Both the position numbers and the translations under genes were made by a program. Source: Dryocola clanedunensis_A (GTDB lineage: Bacteria > Pseudomonadota > Gammaproteobacteria > Enterobacterales > Enterobacteriaceae). From it: 64,000 nucleotides of DNA. The stretch lies in the NCBI GenBank assembly GCA_038405435.1, contig JBBYHZ010000004.1; one strand, 5' to 3'. Positions 52,303 to 60,533 of the stretch are shown here, one piece after another. Below the pieces are notes generated by a model. That model was not told the origin of the DNA and made no database searches. It was given only the letters and a program-made list of their open reading frames with translations. Each line of letters opens with the position of its first letter. Positions within the stretch are counted from its first letter, which is position 1.

Positions 52303-52839
52303 TTATATGTAGGTGAAGGACACCACGACGCGGCCAAGAATCGATCCCGGCGTTGCGCCCCCCTGGGAGCTATAGGCACGCACCCGCAGCGGGAACGTTG
52401 CTTCATGCGTCGTCGCGTTGACCGGCTGTACCAGCGTTGTCCCGTTCCCCTGGTTATTCCCCGCGCTGTCCTGAAGCTCAATCTGCACGCGAGACGCCGT
52501 ACCCGTGCTTTTATAGAGCGTGGCGCTCTCCTCTGCCACCGTGCCGCTGAAGGCCGCACTGACCTGTTGCGTGGTCGTCGGGCAATTACTCATCGGGATA
52601 TTAAACTGCACCCAGCCGCTGGCGCTGGAAGGTGCTGCCAGGCTTGTGGCCTCAATATTGTCGCCAAGATTGACGGAGATGCCGCTGCCGCCGTTATCAC
52701 TAACGGTGCAGGGAGAAGCTTTTATTGTGCCAGTAATATTTAACGCGGTATCAGCCAGGGCGGGCTGTATTGTGCCCCCCCCTACGGTAAGCCCCAGCAT
52801 AAGCGCGCTGTTGATTAAAAATGACTTATTCTTCTGCAT
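52303..52839 (-). CDS. Minor fimbrial subunit (FimF/FimG-like)
   Basis: Pilin of 178 aa with a signal peptide ending 'QPALA/DTA'. The mature protein has 'ITGTIKASPCTV' and a partner cysteine in 'MSNCPTTTQQ', and ends 'GRVVVSFTYI', the beta-strand donor/usher-recognition pattern of chaperone-usher pilins. ATG 52839 has AAGGAAA upstream; the longer frame runs back into the adhesin gene and is not used. It probably links the adhesin to the shaft. Confidence 0.9.
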   Translation of the reverse strand: MQKNKSFLINSALMLGLTVGGGTIQPALADTALNITGTIKASPCTVSDNGGSGISVNLGDNIEATSLAAPSSASGWVQFNIPMSNCPTTTQQVSAAFSGTVAEESATLYKSTGTASRVQIELQDSAGNNQGNGTTLVQPVNATTHEATFPLRVRAYSSQGGATPGSILGRVVVSFTYI

Positions 52840-52894
52840 GATGATTTCCTTATTTTTCCCATCAGGATTTAAAAATTTTTCCGTTTTGGTATGG

Positions 52895-53926
52895 CTACTG
52901 AATTTCCGCGCGAATAGTCGCCCGGGCGTTAAATGTGCCCGTATGCGGCGTATGGCCGGTGGTGTTAATCGGATAAAGACCCATCTGAGTGGAACCGCTT
53001 TGCGTGGTGTAATCGAAATTGACGGGAAGATTTCCGCTGACCGGCGTAATTCCGTTGCCCGCAGCATCCTCTATCCTGACGGCAATATCGTCATTGTCGG
53101 TTTTCAGGGCAGTGGGGTCGTTAAGGTCCGGCGTGCCCTGGAACGAAAGCGATATTTTTACGCCGTCGGAGATATTGGTGCACGCCAGGGTTAGCTGCCT
53201 GGTGACTTTAGCGAAGTTATCCGGCATTGCGCCTTTGCGGGTAAAGCTCCCGGACAGAATATCGCCAAAGTCCACCGTGACCGGCTGCGGGTTAATGTCA
53301 CATTTCTGCGGCACAATCACCGTCCCGCTCATGGTTACGGTTGATACCGGCCTCGTGCTGGTGACGCCGCTTGTGGATGAGAGGTAGACATCCAGTATTT
53401 TGGTGCTGGGAATAACGTTCTTACCAACGAAAGGCCGACGGAAATAAAGGCTAATTTTACCCCTGGCTCCGCTGAGAAAAGGCTGTGAAAAACAGGACGA
53501 CAGGGGGTAGTTAAGGTTGCTGATATTCCTGAAAGGTGTCGCAACGTATTTCTGAAGCTCGCCGTGGATCCACACCATGCTGCCAACGGCAAGATAATCG
53601 TTGAGCACGAAATAGTTCATCGTACCGTCATTGTGATCGAGCGTTGGCAGCGCCGAGAGTGCGGTCGCGTAGGCAGCCGTCATCGAGGTGCATTCACAGG
53701 TCACGGAATAGACTGACTGCATATTCCAGTTGTTTCCCGCTGCATCTGGAATCACTTTGCCGGTCGTATTCTGACTCGGCTCCGTCATGGTAGAGACAAA
53801 CGAGAAAGCATAGGACTTGGTCCCGGAATCGGCGACGCACTGGCCCGGCGCCGCCTGCGCCTGCCAAACAAGGCCGAGCGATAATATCAGGCCAGCACGT
53901 CTGGCCAGGTAACTTAACGTCTTCAT
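52895..53926 (-). CDS. Fimbrial tip adhesin
   Basis: Two-domain fimbrial protein of 343 aa with a signal peptide ending 'VWQAQA/APG'. The N-terminal ~180 residues form the probable receptor-binding domain with no close relative that I recognise. The C-terminal pilin domain begins near 'VTMSGTVIVPQKCDINPQPVTVDFGDI' and ends 'FNARATIRAEIQ'. Length and position behind the usher are as expected of a FimH-type tip adhesin. The ligand cannot be predicted. Confidence 0.87.
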   Translation of the reverse strand: MKTLSYLARRAGLILSLGLVWQAQAAPGQCVADSGTKSYAFSFVSTMTEPSQNTTGKVIPDAAGNNWNMQSVYSVTCECTSMTAAYATALSALPTLDHNDGTMNYFVLNDYLAVGSMVWIHGELQKYVATPFRNISNLNYPLSSCFSQPFLSGARGKISLYFRRPFVGKNVIPSTKILDVYLSSTSGVTSTRPVSTVTMSGTVIVPQKCDINPQPVTVDFGDILSGSFTRKGAMPDNFAKVTRQLTLACTNISDGVKISLSFQGTPDLNDPTALKTDNDDIAVRIEDAAGNGITPVSGNLPVNFDYTTQSGSTQMGLYPINTTGHTPHTGTFNARATIRAEIQ

Positions 53927-53936
53927 AAAAATCCTT

Positions 53937-56501
53937 TTATAAACATTGGCCGCTGAGGGTTCTGACGCCGGAGGTATTTTTCATCCCCGCCAGGCTGTAG
54001 CTCATCTCGCACTGCTGGGATGCCTGTTTTCCCCAGGTAGCCAGCAAACGCCCGCTCTCGGCAAGCCCGGTCATGTAGACCTGGCCCTCATCTCCGACAA
54101 ATCCGGCGCTGTTATCCGGATGCGCTGGATCGGTAACCGTAGTGCCGAAAGGCACGGGCTGCCCGTCCTTTTTAATCAGCGTCAGCAGGACACGCATACC
54201 GATATTCGTTTTGTATTCGGCCCGCACAACGGCACCGCGCCGAGGGATCACCGTCTGGCTGTTCAGGGTGAGATCGAGATCCTCGCCAAGCGTGGTGGTA
54301 TCCAGTGCGATAAGGTTCCGGCGATAAGAAGAGAGATAGGGCACCACGGCGTAGCCCCGACCGTCGGTATCGACGCCGGTCTGGTTTAGCACCCGTACTC
54401 CTTTAGCGCCGGGGGCTTTCACAAGCGCTACCGTTTCGCCTAAGGGTTGCGACAGAGTCAGCCCATTTTCATGAAGCAATACCCCGCCCTGAATGCCGTA
54501 GTTCAGGCGCTGCATGTTACGGTCGTAGCCGTATCCCACGTTGACTTCACCCAGCCCGCCGCGATAGTCCGCGCTGGCATACCCGTTTGCCCCCTGCCCC
54601 TGGCTGGTATAGCCCTGGCTGATGCTGTAGCTCAGATTGTCGTTCTCAAGCGCCGTGCCGTTCAGGCCGACATTGTTGCTGGTGGCCCCCTGCTGGCTGC
54701 TGGTCATGTTGTAGGTGGCGTAGCTGTTCGGTAAAAAGTTACCGAGCGGAATGCTGATATTAAAAGAGACAACGTGGTCGGTGGCGCTGGTGCGGTCACC
54801 GTTGCTGTCATAACCGTTTTTGCTGTAGGTGTAGTTCAGCCCGTAGCTGATGCCTTCCCAGCTGTTGTTGTAGCCCAGGCTACTGGAGAAATTACGTTGA
54901 TTATCATTCCAGTAGTTCTCGCTGATTAAGCTTAACGAGAGCGCCCCGGCGTTGCGCCACAGTGACTGGCTTAACGTCAGCTCCCCCCGATTCTTTTTAT
55001 GCACCTGATTGCTCATCGAGGTAGTCCAGCTGTCGGTGTAGGTTTCCAGCGCTTCTTCCAGGCTGTAGTACCCTTTTGTGGAGTAGCGGTAGTTCGCCAC
55101 GCTAAAGCTGGTGCCGGTGTCGACGAAGTTTTTGCCGTAACGAATACGCCAGGACTGCCCGCTTTCTTTCTCTTCATACTGCGGCCGGGTCCAGGCCTGC
55201 GTAACGTCGGCCGAGAGCGCGCCTATCCGCCCCAGGTTCTGTCCCCAGCCTAAAGAGACGGATTGATATTTGCTTGCGGCCTGCACGCCGCCGTACAGGG
55301 TGGCCCCCCACGGCAAACCGTAGATGCCCGTCGCCTGGCTAAAAGGCGTTTTATTGACGTCATGATTCCACGAGCGGTATTGCCCGCTGGTCACGCTGTA
55401 TTTAAAGCGCCCCTCCCGTTGCAGCACGGGGACGGAGGCAAAGGGCACGGTCAGATTCTGCTCGCTGCCGTCGGCCTCTTTGATATTGACGTTAAGATCG
55501 CCGCTGCCGGAGGTGGGATAAAGATCGGTAATTTCAAACGCGCCGGGCGGCACGTAGCTTTGATAAATCACATAGCCATTCTGGCGGATGGTGACCTGCG
55601 CATTGCTTTTAGCAATGCCGCGCACCACCGGCGAGTAGCCCTTCATGCTGTCCGGCAGCATTTCGTCATCCGAGGCAAGCTGGCCGCCACGAAATGGAAC
55701 GCTGTCGAAAACGTCGCTCGGGGTTGTACTGTCTCCAAGGGTAAGCTGGCTTTTAAGCGTCACGATATCCCGCTGAAGCCAGGTATTAATGGAGTTCCAG
55801 CTGGTCTCGCCCTGGGTATTACGACTCCAGGTAGAGTAGTTCCGCAGCCGCCATGCACCCAGGTTCGCGCCGGAGCGAAGGTTAAGGTAATACGCGTCGC
55901 TGTCCTCGCTGTCGCCTTTTCGTGCCCAGTTGCTGGCGCCGCTGAAGTTATAATTCGCCAGCAAAACCGGGATGCCCGCATCCCATTTGTCCGGAGAAAC
56001 ATAATCTCGCGCTTTCTGATCGAGCGCGATTTGCGGGATGCTGATATCCAGCCGCTGCTGGCTGAAATGAAACGACCAGTACGCCTGCGGAATAGCCTGA
56101 GACAGGTCCACACAAGTTTCGGAAGCCTTGATTACCGGGAAAGCGTCAACACGCACGCCGAGCGAGGCCAGCAGGTCGCGGCTCAGGCAGGGCTGTAGCT
56201 CTGGCTTATCCTCCGTGGATTTTTGCAGTTGAAAATCCATGTCGCGCGTTTCAACCATTTCCCCATTCAGGTAGAGATCGACGCGGTAAATCCCCGGCGC
56301 CTGCCCGCTCCCCTCATCAAAAATGGTCAGGTCTGCCCCACGCAGAGCGGGGTTCTCTATTTCAAGAAACGCCGGATCAAAAAACTTGCGGGCAACGGCC
56401 GGACTGGTCAACCCTATGAGCAAGGCAATCTGACATGAAATCATGCAGGCTAGCGGCCTGGGGGCACATTTGCGCTTGCTGCGCGGCATTACGCTCTTCA
56501 T
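53937..56501 (-). CDS. Fimbrial outer-membrane usher
   Basis: Outer-membrane usher of 854 aa (FimD/PapC family) that assembles and exports the pilus. After a long signal peptide ('LLIGLTSPAVA') come the N-terminal chaperone-binding domain ('FFDPAFLEIENPALRGADLTIFDEG'), the barrel with plug ('SVPFRGGQLASDDEMLPDSMKGYSPVVRGIA') and C-terminal domains ending in the 'CEMSYSLAG...GQCL' cysteine pair. ATG 56501 has GGGAG eight bases upstream; a GTG at 56510 is the alternative. Confidence 0.95.
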   Translation of the reverse strand: MKSVMPRSKRKCAPRPLACMISCQIALLIGLTSPAVARKFFDPAFLEIENPALRGADLTIFDEGSGQAPGIYRVDLYLNGEMVETRDMDFQLQKSTEDKPELQPCLSRDLLASLGVRVDAFPVIKASETCVDLSQAIPQAYWSFHFSQQRLDISIPQIALDQKARDYVSPDKWDAGIPVLLANYNFSGASNWARKGDSEDSDAYYLNLRSGANLGAWRLRNYSTWSRNTQGETSWNSINTWLQRDIVTLKSQLTLGDSTTPSDVFDSVPFRGGQLASDDEMLPDSMKGYSPVVRGIAKSNAQVTIRQNGYVIYQSYVPPGAFEITDLYPTSGSGDLNVNIKEADGSEQNLTVPFASVPVLQREGRFKYSVTSGQYRSWNHDVNKTPFSQATGIYGLPWGATLYGGVQAASKYQSVSLGWGQNLGRIGALSADVTQAWTRPQYEEKESGQSWRIRYGKNFVDTGTSFSVANYRYSTKGYYSLEEALETYTDSWTTSMSNQVHKKNRGELTLSQSLWRNAGALSLSLISENYWNDNQRNFSSSLGYNNSWEGISYGLNYTYSKNGYDSNGDRTSATDHVVSFNISIPLGNFLPNSYATYNMTSSQQGATSNNVGLNGTALENDNLSYSISQGYTSQGQGANGYASADYRGGLGEVNVGYGYDRNMQRLNYGIQGGVLLHENGLTLSQPLGETVALVKAPGAKGVRVLNQTGVDTDGRGYAVVPYLSSYRRNLIALDTTTLGEDLDLTLNSQTVIPRRGAVVRAEYKTNIGMRVLLTLIKKDGQPVPFGTTVTDPAHPDNSAGFVGDEGQVYMTGLAESGRLLATWGKQASQQCEMSYSLAGMKNTSGVRTLSGQCL

Positions 56502-56601
56502 CCATCTCACTCCCTTCTTCAGCCAGCGCCGCAGGCGGCGATGGCTGACAACTTTCCCTGAGCAATGTGCTCTTACCCTGCTGTAATACTCAGCCGGGTC
56601 G

Positions 56602-57273
56602 TTAAAGCGTGGCGTTCAGTACAGGGCTGGCTCCCCCGTAATCATTAATAATCTGCCAGCTAAGCATTCCGCCGCTCGCGGCGGGCAGCGTGAGGGTTGT
56701 GCTGGAAAAAGGGGCGACCATTCCCGTTTCTTTTAGCTCGACGCCGTTAAGTTTCACGTTGAAAAACGTCAGGTAGTAAGGCGAGGAGTTACTGACCTGC
56801 AGGCTTTTGCCGGACCGCTGCCATTTCAGTTTTGCCGCAGCCTCGGTGACGCCGCCCTCCAGCCCCGCGGGCCGGTAAAACAGCTTGATGCGGGTTTTTA
56901 CCGCGATCTGCAGCGTGTTCTCTTTCGCTTCCGTCGAGGGAATAGATTTAATATTTATCCAGAACAGGGACTCTTTATCGCCGGGCAGGTTTGCATTAGT
57001 TGCAATGACTCGCAGGATATTGTCCTGCCCACCGTCCAGCCGAAAAATTGGCGGAGTGATAATAAACGGCGCCTTGCCGCTGCTCCCTTCGGGCATATCA
57101 ACCCAGGACTGAATGAGAAAAGGGTTTTTATCCGGATTGCTGAGGGTCAGCGAAGACTCTTTTTTATTCCCGTCATAAACCAGCCGCGTGCCGCCGATCA
57201 CGACGCCAGCCTGCGCGCCAGCAAGCGTTGTCAGACAGATCGTCATCAGCAGGAATTTTTGCCAAATATTCAT
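56602..57273 (-). CDS. Periplasmic fimbrial chaperone
   Basis: PapD/FimC-family chaperone of 223 aa with a signal peptide ending 'LAGAQA'. The conserved anchor residues are present: Arg in 'GTRLVYDG' and Lys in 'AVKTRIKLFYRP', with the 'ESLFWINIKSIP' strand and 'NSSPYYLTFFNVKLNG' of domain 2. It donates a strand to pilin subunits and hands them to the usher. It lies between the pilin hairpin and the usher gene. Confidence 0.95.
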   Translation of the reverse strand: MNIWQKFLLMTICLTTLAGAQAGVVIGGTRLVYDGNKKESSLTLSNPDKNPFLIQSWVDMPEGSSGKAPFIITPPIFRLDGGQDNILRVIATNANLPGDKESLFWINIKSIPSTEAKENTLQIAVKTRIKLFYRPAGLEGGVTEAAAKLKWQRSGKSLQVSNSSPYYLTFFNVKLNGVELKETGMVAPFSSTTLTLPAASGGMLSWQIINDYGGASPVLNATL

Positions 57274-57305
57274 TGTTGTTGCTTACCCGTTAAGCCCGTA
57301 GGAAA

Positions 57306-57337
57306 GAACCAAAGAGAGCAGTCGCCCTCTTTGGTTC
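57306..57337 (-). promoter_or_regulatory. Attenuator-type hairpin after major pilin gene
   Basis: GAACCAAAGAG (57306-57316) pairs perfectly over 11 bp with CTCTTTGGTTC (57327-57337), followed on the minus strand by TTTCC. It sits between the pilin and chaperone genes and probably terminates or protects most transcripts, giving excess pilin over chaperone and usher. Confidence 0.8.
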
Positions 57338-57373
57338 GTCTGTTAGCGACCTGAAAATCAGGCCGTATTTCCG

Positions 57374-57892
57374 TTACGGATAAACAATAGTGAAGTTGGT
57401 TACCGCGTTGGCCACACCTGGGGTAACGTCTTTAGCTAACGCATAGTAGCGTGCGGTGAAGTTAAGTTTATTATCACCTGTCGTCAGAGCGAATACGGAT
57501 GAGTTCTGATAGAGATTGATGACGTTGTTATCGTTGTCAGAGATCTGAATACCGACGTTGGTTGCCTTACCGGCATCATTATTGAGCGCCAGCACGGCAT
57601 CGTTCCCCGGCACCTGCGTTCCATCAAAGCGCACCATCGCTGCCTTAACGCCTTCCGGACACTCATTTATCTTGATAATAAATTGTTTTGCCCCTGCCGT
57701 TGATCCTGCTTCGTTAAAGGCCGTGGAGGAAATTTTCCCCAGATCAACGGTCTGATCCTTCGATGCTGTATCAATCTTACAGGCAGTACCAGTAATGGAA
57801 CCTGTAAAATTGACGGTGCCATCAGCAGCAAAAGCAGCTGAAGAAACCATCGCACCTGCAAATAACCCAACAGCCAGAAGACTTTTTTTCAT
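57374..57892 (-). CDS. Major fimbrial subunit (type 1 pilin-like)
   Basis: Pilin of 172 aa with signal peptide 'MKKSLLAVGLFAGAMVSSAAFA'. The mature protein has 'GTVNFTGSITGTACKID' at the donor-strand end, a second Cys in 'NECPEG' and ends 'TNFTIVYP', as type 1 family shaft subunits do. ATG 57892 has GAAAGGAAAA just upstream; an in-frame ATG at 57928 is not used. It is first in the operon and 152 bp from the invertible element, from which it should be transcribed only in one orientation. Confidence 0.95.
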   Translation of the reverse strand: MKKSLLAVGLFAGAMVSSAAFAADGTVNFTGSITGTACKIDTASKDQTVDLGKISSTAFNEAGSTAGAKQFIIKINECPEGVKAAMVRFDGTQVPGNDAVLALNNDAGKATNVGIQISDNDNNVINLYQNSSVFALTTGDNKLNFTARYYALAKDVTPGVANAVTNFTIVYP

Positions 57893-58044
57893 TTTTCCTT
57901 TCACCTTTATAAATTCATCGACGCACATGTGTGTGCATGTTTATTTCAGGCATAAACTCATGCCATCCCTGCTATTTAGTTCATGAAAAAAAGGAGGGTG
58001 GATCTATTTTCAAAACCCATCAACGCCTTTCAAAAAAGATTCAT

Positions 58045-58058
58045 TTTGAACTAAAGTG
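58045..58058. repeat. Left inverted repeat of the phase switch
   Basis: TTTGAACTAAAGTG, an exact inverted copy of 58343-58356. It overlaps a larger symmetrical site, AACTAAAG-TGACTC-CTTTAGTT (58049-58056 with 58063-58070), the form of a tyrosine-recombinase core site with two arms and a 6-bp spacer. Confidence 0.85.
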
Positions 58059-58308
58059 ACTCCTTTAGTTTTTATCACCAGATAAGTATCAATGTCCCCT
58101 CACCGATAAAATTTAACGCTTAGAATGGTGAATAATCAGAATTATGTTTTGTCGAGCGGAGACGTTATAATTTGGTTGTAGAAGTGTTACTCCCTGAACA
58201 GGAAAATTCCCGGATTCTTTCAGACTTAACAAGAGCACGTTTAACATAGGTATCAATTTGTTTTGTAAGGCATTTAAAGATTAAGTCGCAATTACTGGAA
58301 CGAGTATA

Positions 58309-58337
58309 TTGACATGCTTTTAAGGCAAAACTAGGAT
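58309..58337 (+). promoter_or_regulatory. Phase-variable fimbrial promoter (OFF orientation)
   Basis: TTGACA (58309-58314), a 17-bp spacer, and TAGGAT (58332-58337). Initiation is expected near 58344, inside the right repeat. After inversion the -10 box would lie at 58064-58069 on the minus strand, driving the pilin gene with a leader of about 165 nt. In the present orientation it transcribes antisense to the recombinase gene. Confidence 0.8.
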
Positions 58338-58342
58338 GATGA

Positions 58343-58356
58343 CACTTTAGTTCAAA
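58343..58356. repeat. Right inverted repeat of the phase switch
   Basis: CACTTTAGTTCAAA, the inverse complement of 58045-58058. It is part of the symmetrical sequence CACTTT-AGTTC-AAAGTG (58343-58359). The repeat ends 22 bp from the recombinase stop codon. Confidence 0.85.
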
Positions 58357-58378
58357 GTGACTCCTTTTCTCTATTTCC

Positions 58379-58927
58379 CTACCAAACTTCTTTAAATCTT
58401 CTGGCATTACTGGCGGTGTACAACACCGTATTTTGTATATTCCTGTGCCCCAGATAATCCTGTATTAATCGGGTGTCAATGCCTCTGTCGGCCAGCGCAA
58501 AACCACAGCCGTGGCGCAGCATATGAGGATGGGCATTAACCTCGAGATTCGCCGCTTCGCTATAATTTCGAATAAGCTTATAGATCCGCTGACGCGAAAG
58601 GCGCGTCCCGCGATTTGAAAGAAACAGCCACTCGCTGTCAGACCCGCGGTAGCCCTTGCGCTTTTCAAGCCAGCGGGACAGGCACTTACGCTCGCGGGGG
58701 TACAAAGGATGTATCGTTGAAAAGCCGTTTTTCAGGCGGTGAATAAAGATATTTCCCCCTTCAATATCAATGTCCGCCAGCCGCCAGTTGATGATTTCAC
58801 TTACCCGGCAGCCGTGCGTGAAGCACATGGAGATCAGACAGTAGTCACGTTCAGGGTCTTTACCTTCACGAGCTGCCTCAAGGAGTTTATCCACTTCTGA
58901 AGGGGTCAGGTGTTTGCGATTTTTCAT
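58379..58927 (-). CDS. Fimbrial phase-switch tyrosine recombinase (FimB/FimE family)
   Basis: Site-specific recombinase of 182 aa, close in size to FimB and FimE (about 200 aa). All catalytic residues can be placed: Arg41 ('HGCRVSEI'), His135-x-x-Arg138 ('HMLRHGCG'), His161 ('LGHRN') and the nucleophile Tyr170 ('TVLYTASN'). GAGG precedes ATG 58927. Only one recombinase gene is present, so it presumably inverts the switch in both directions or works with one encoded elsewhere. It is transcribed toward the switch, like E. coli fimE. Confidence 0.93.
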   Translation of the reverse strand: MKNRKHLTPSEVDKLLEAAREGKDPERDYCLISMCFTHGCRVSEIINWRLADIDIEGGNIFIHRLKNGFSTIHPLYPRERKCLSRWLEKRKGYRGSDSEWLFLSNRGTRLSRQRIYKLIRNYSEAANLEVNAHPHMLRHGCGFALADRGIDTRLIQDYLGHRNIQNTVLYTASNARRFKEVW

Positions 58928-59535
58928 ATTGCCTCTTTATGAAATTTACTGGAGAGTTATGTCATTTCTAAGCAGAACAGAAACACGTTAAATCCATTTT
59001 AAGAACCCTGCGGTTCCTGAATAAATTATAGATAACCATTGGGTATTAGTGGCGAAGATACTGACATAAATTCCATCAGGCGCCTATGTCAAAACAATTC
59101 AGCGCCCTATAAAAAACATAAAATCACATCCGGGCAGAGTGTAAATTCTCATCTTCAGAAGGTAATAAATGCTTAAATTAAGCAACATTATTCACTCATT
59201 CCTCTGAATATTACCGAATGTCGTTGATGCATAATGTCCGCATATTCTTGCTTTCAAACGTACAATCTCTGCCGTTGTCCTGGAATAGAGAGACATCATT
59301 AACCCATTATAAATGGTGATTAATATTGCATAACAAAGCCTGGCCACAACAAAATTCTTTTTCATGATTTTTATACAAGAATTATCTTAGCTATAAACAT
59401 AAAATGTCATTTATTCCGGGCCTGAATGTGGCGGTCCTGAGAAGGTGAAAGCGAACGCAGCGGTTTTTGGTAAACAGGAGCAAAAAAAAGAGCGTGGAAA
59501 TCACGCTCTGCGAGGATTAAAACGGGATAACAGAT
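58928..59535. other. 608-bp AT-rich intergenic region
   Basis: I see no gene and no remnant of a second recombinase. It contains the upstream region of the recombinase gene, a short inverted repeat TGACATA/TATGTCA (59062-59068 with 59085-59091) and the terminator of the fatty-acid-like operon at its right end. The low GC suggests H-NS control or acquired DNA. Confidence 0.55.
59482..59509 (-). terminator. Rho-independent terminator of the KS/ACP operon
   Basis: On the minus strand AGAGCGTG-ATTTC-CACGCTCT (59489-59509) is followed by a run of seven to eight U. It ends the operon transcribed from the right edge of the window. Confidence 0.9.
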
Positions 59536-60270
59536 TCAGACGGTCAGGCCGCCGTCGAGTACGATGCTTTGCCCCGTCATATAGCTGCTCTCTTCGCCAA
59601 TAAGAAAGGCCACGCTCTGCGCCACCTCTTCAGGGGTGCCAAGGCGGCGCATGGGAATCATTTTATGCAGCGACTTTATGGTCCGCTCAGGCATGGCCGC
59701 AGTCATGTCGCTTGCGATATACCCCGGCAGCAGGCAGTTGACGCGTATGCCGAAACGGCTCAGCTCCAGCGCCAGCGACCTGCTGAGCCCAAGCATCGCG
59801 GCCTTGCTGGCACCGTAGGCCGTCTGGCCGACGTTGCCTTTAATCGCGGTGGCGGAGGACATCAGCACCATCGCCCCTTTCCCCTGCTCAACCATGGCCG
59901 GTAACAGGTACTGATTCCAGTAAAACACCGCGTTCAGATTGGTTTCCAGCACCCGGTTCCAGCTTTCTGCCTGCTGGTGGATATGCAAACTGTCCTCGGT
60001 AATACCGGCGTTGTGCACGATCCCGTATGGCGCGCCATATTCGGCCAGTAGTTCCATAGCCACTCCTCTGACCGTTGCAGGTGCGGTTCCGTCACAGCGC
60101 ACATGTTCGACCCGACCGGGCAACGCGCCGCAGGCGCGAACAACCTCGTCGCTGTCCTGCTGCTGGCTGCGCCATGTGAATACAACGTTCCAGCGCTGCG
60201 CCAGTTTTTTAACCACTTCGCGGCCAATGCCCCGGCTTCCGCCGGTCACTAAAATCCATTCTTTTTCCAT
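59536..60270 (-). CDS. 3-oxoacyl-ACP reductase (FabG-like SDR)
   Basis: Short-chain dehydrogenase of 244 aa that should reduce beta-ketoacyl-ACP with NADPH. The cofactor loop 'TGGSRGIGREVV' and active-site Ser (SSATAIKG), Tyr and Lys (YGASK) are intact, followed by 'RVNCLLPGYIASDMT'. ATG 60270 (MEKEWIL) lies four bases after the ACP stop; an upstream in-frame start at 60288 would overlap the ACP gene. It is the last gene of the cluster and is too specialised in context to be the housekeeping FabG. Confidence 0.93.
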   Translation of the reverse strand: MEKEWILVTGGSRGIGREVVKKLAQRWNVVFTWRSQQQDSDEVVRACGALPGRVEHVRCDGTAPATVRGVAMELLAEYGAPYGIVHNAGITEDSLHIHQQAESWNRVLETNLNAVFYWNQYLLPAMVEQGKGAMVLMSSATAIKGNVGQTAYGASKAAMLGLSRSLALELSRFGIRVNCLLPGYIASDMTAAMPERTIKSLHKMIPMRRLGTPEEVAQSVAFLIGEESSYMTGQSIVLDGGLTV

Positions 60271-60274
60271 AGCG

Positions 60275-60523
60275 CTACCGCTTCTCACCGACCAGCAGAT
60301 GACAGAGATCGCTCAGCGTCATGTTCGGATGCTGCATAAACAGCTCCGCGGTCAGCGTAAAGCCAAACACACGCTTCGCCAGCACCATCAGTTCCACATA
60401 GTCCAGGCTGTCGAGCTTAATCTGCGTCAGCGCCATAGTAGGTGACAGTTCATCACGCTCTAAATCTTTGGCATCACATAACATTTCACAAACGAGTTCA
60501 TACGCTTCCTGATAAGTTTTCAT
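60275..60523 (-). CDS. Acyl carrier protein
   Basis: An 82-aa carrier protein with the phosphopantetheine site Ser39 in 'KLDSLDYVEL'. It has the four-helix pattern but is otherwise divergent from AcpP, with unusual cysteines (Cys12, Cys16, Cys78-region none) near the N-terminus. A dedicated carrier beside a ketosynthase, ketoreductase and dehydratase implies a separate acyl-building line. It lies ten bases after the MaoC-type gene. Confidence 0.92.
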   Translation of the reverse strand: MKTYQEAYELVCEMLCDAKDLERDELSPTMALTQIKLDSLDYVELMVLAKRVFGFTLTAELFMQHPNMTLSDLCHLLVGEKR

Positions 60524-60533
60524 CTTTATTTCC

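Larger units (their letters stand above)
58045..58356. promoter_or_regulatory. Invertible fimS-like phase-variation switch
   Basis: A 312-bp segment bounded by perfect 14-bp inverted repeats lies between a FimB/FimE-type recombinase gene and the major pilin gene. E. coli fimS is 314 bp in the same position, with shorter (9-bp) repeats. A candidate IHF site TATCAATTTGTTT (58251-58263, one mismatch) is inside. The only strong promoter inside points toward higher coordinates, away from the pilin gene, so this copy appears to be OFF. An 80-codon frame across the segment (58165-58407) is not a gene. Confidence 0.88.

Noticed and set aside
55263..56198. 311-codon frame antisense to the usher gene
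   Set aside because: Antisense shadow; no recognisable motif.
58059..58140. Possible minus-strand promoter near the left end of the switch facing the pilin gene
   Set aside because: GATACT or TTGATA elements lack a matching partner at correct spacing; much weaker than the plus-strand TTGACA-17-TAGGAT.
58165..58407. 80-codon frame spanning most of the invertible segment and the end of the recombinase gene
   Set aside because: It crosses the recombination site, overlaps the recombinase gene, and shows no recognisable protein pattern or ribosome-binding site.
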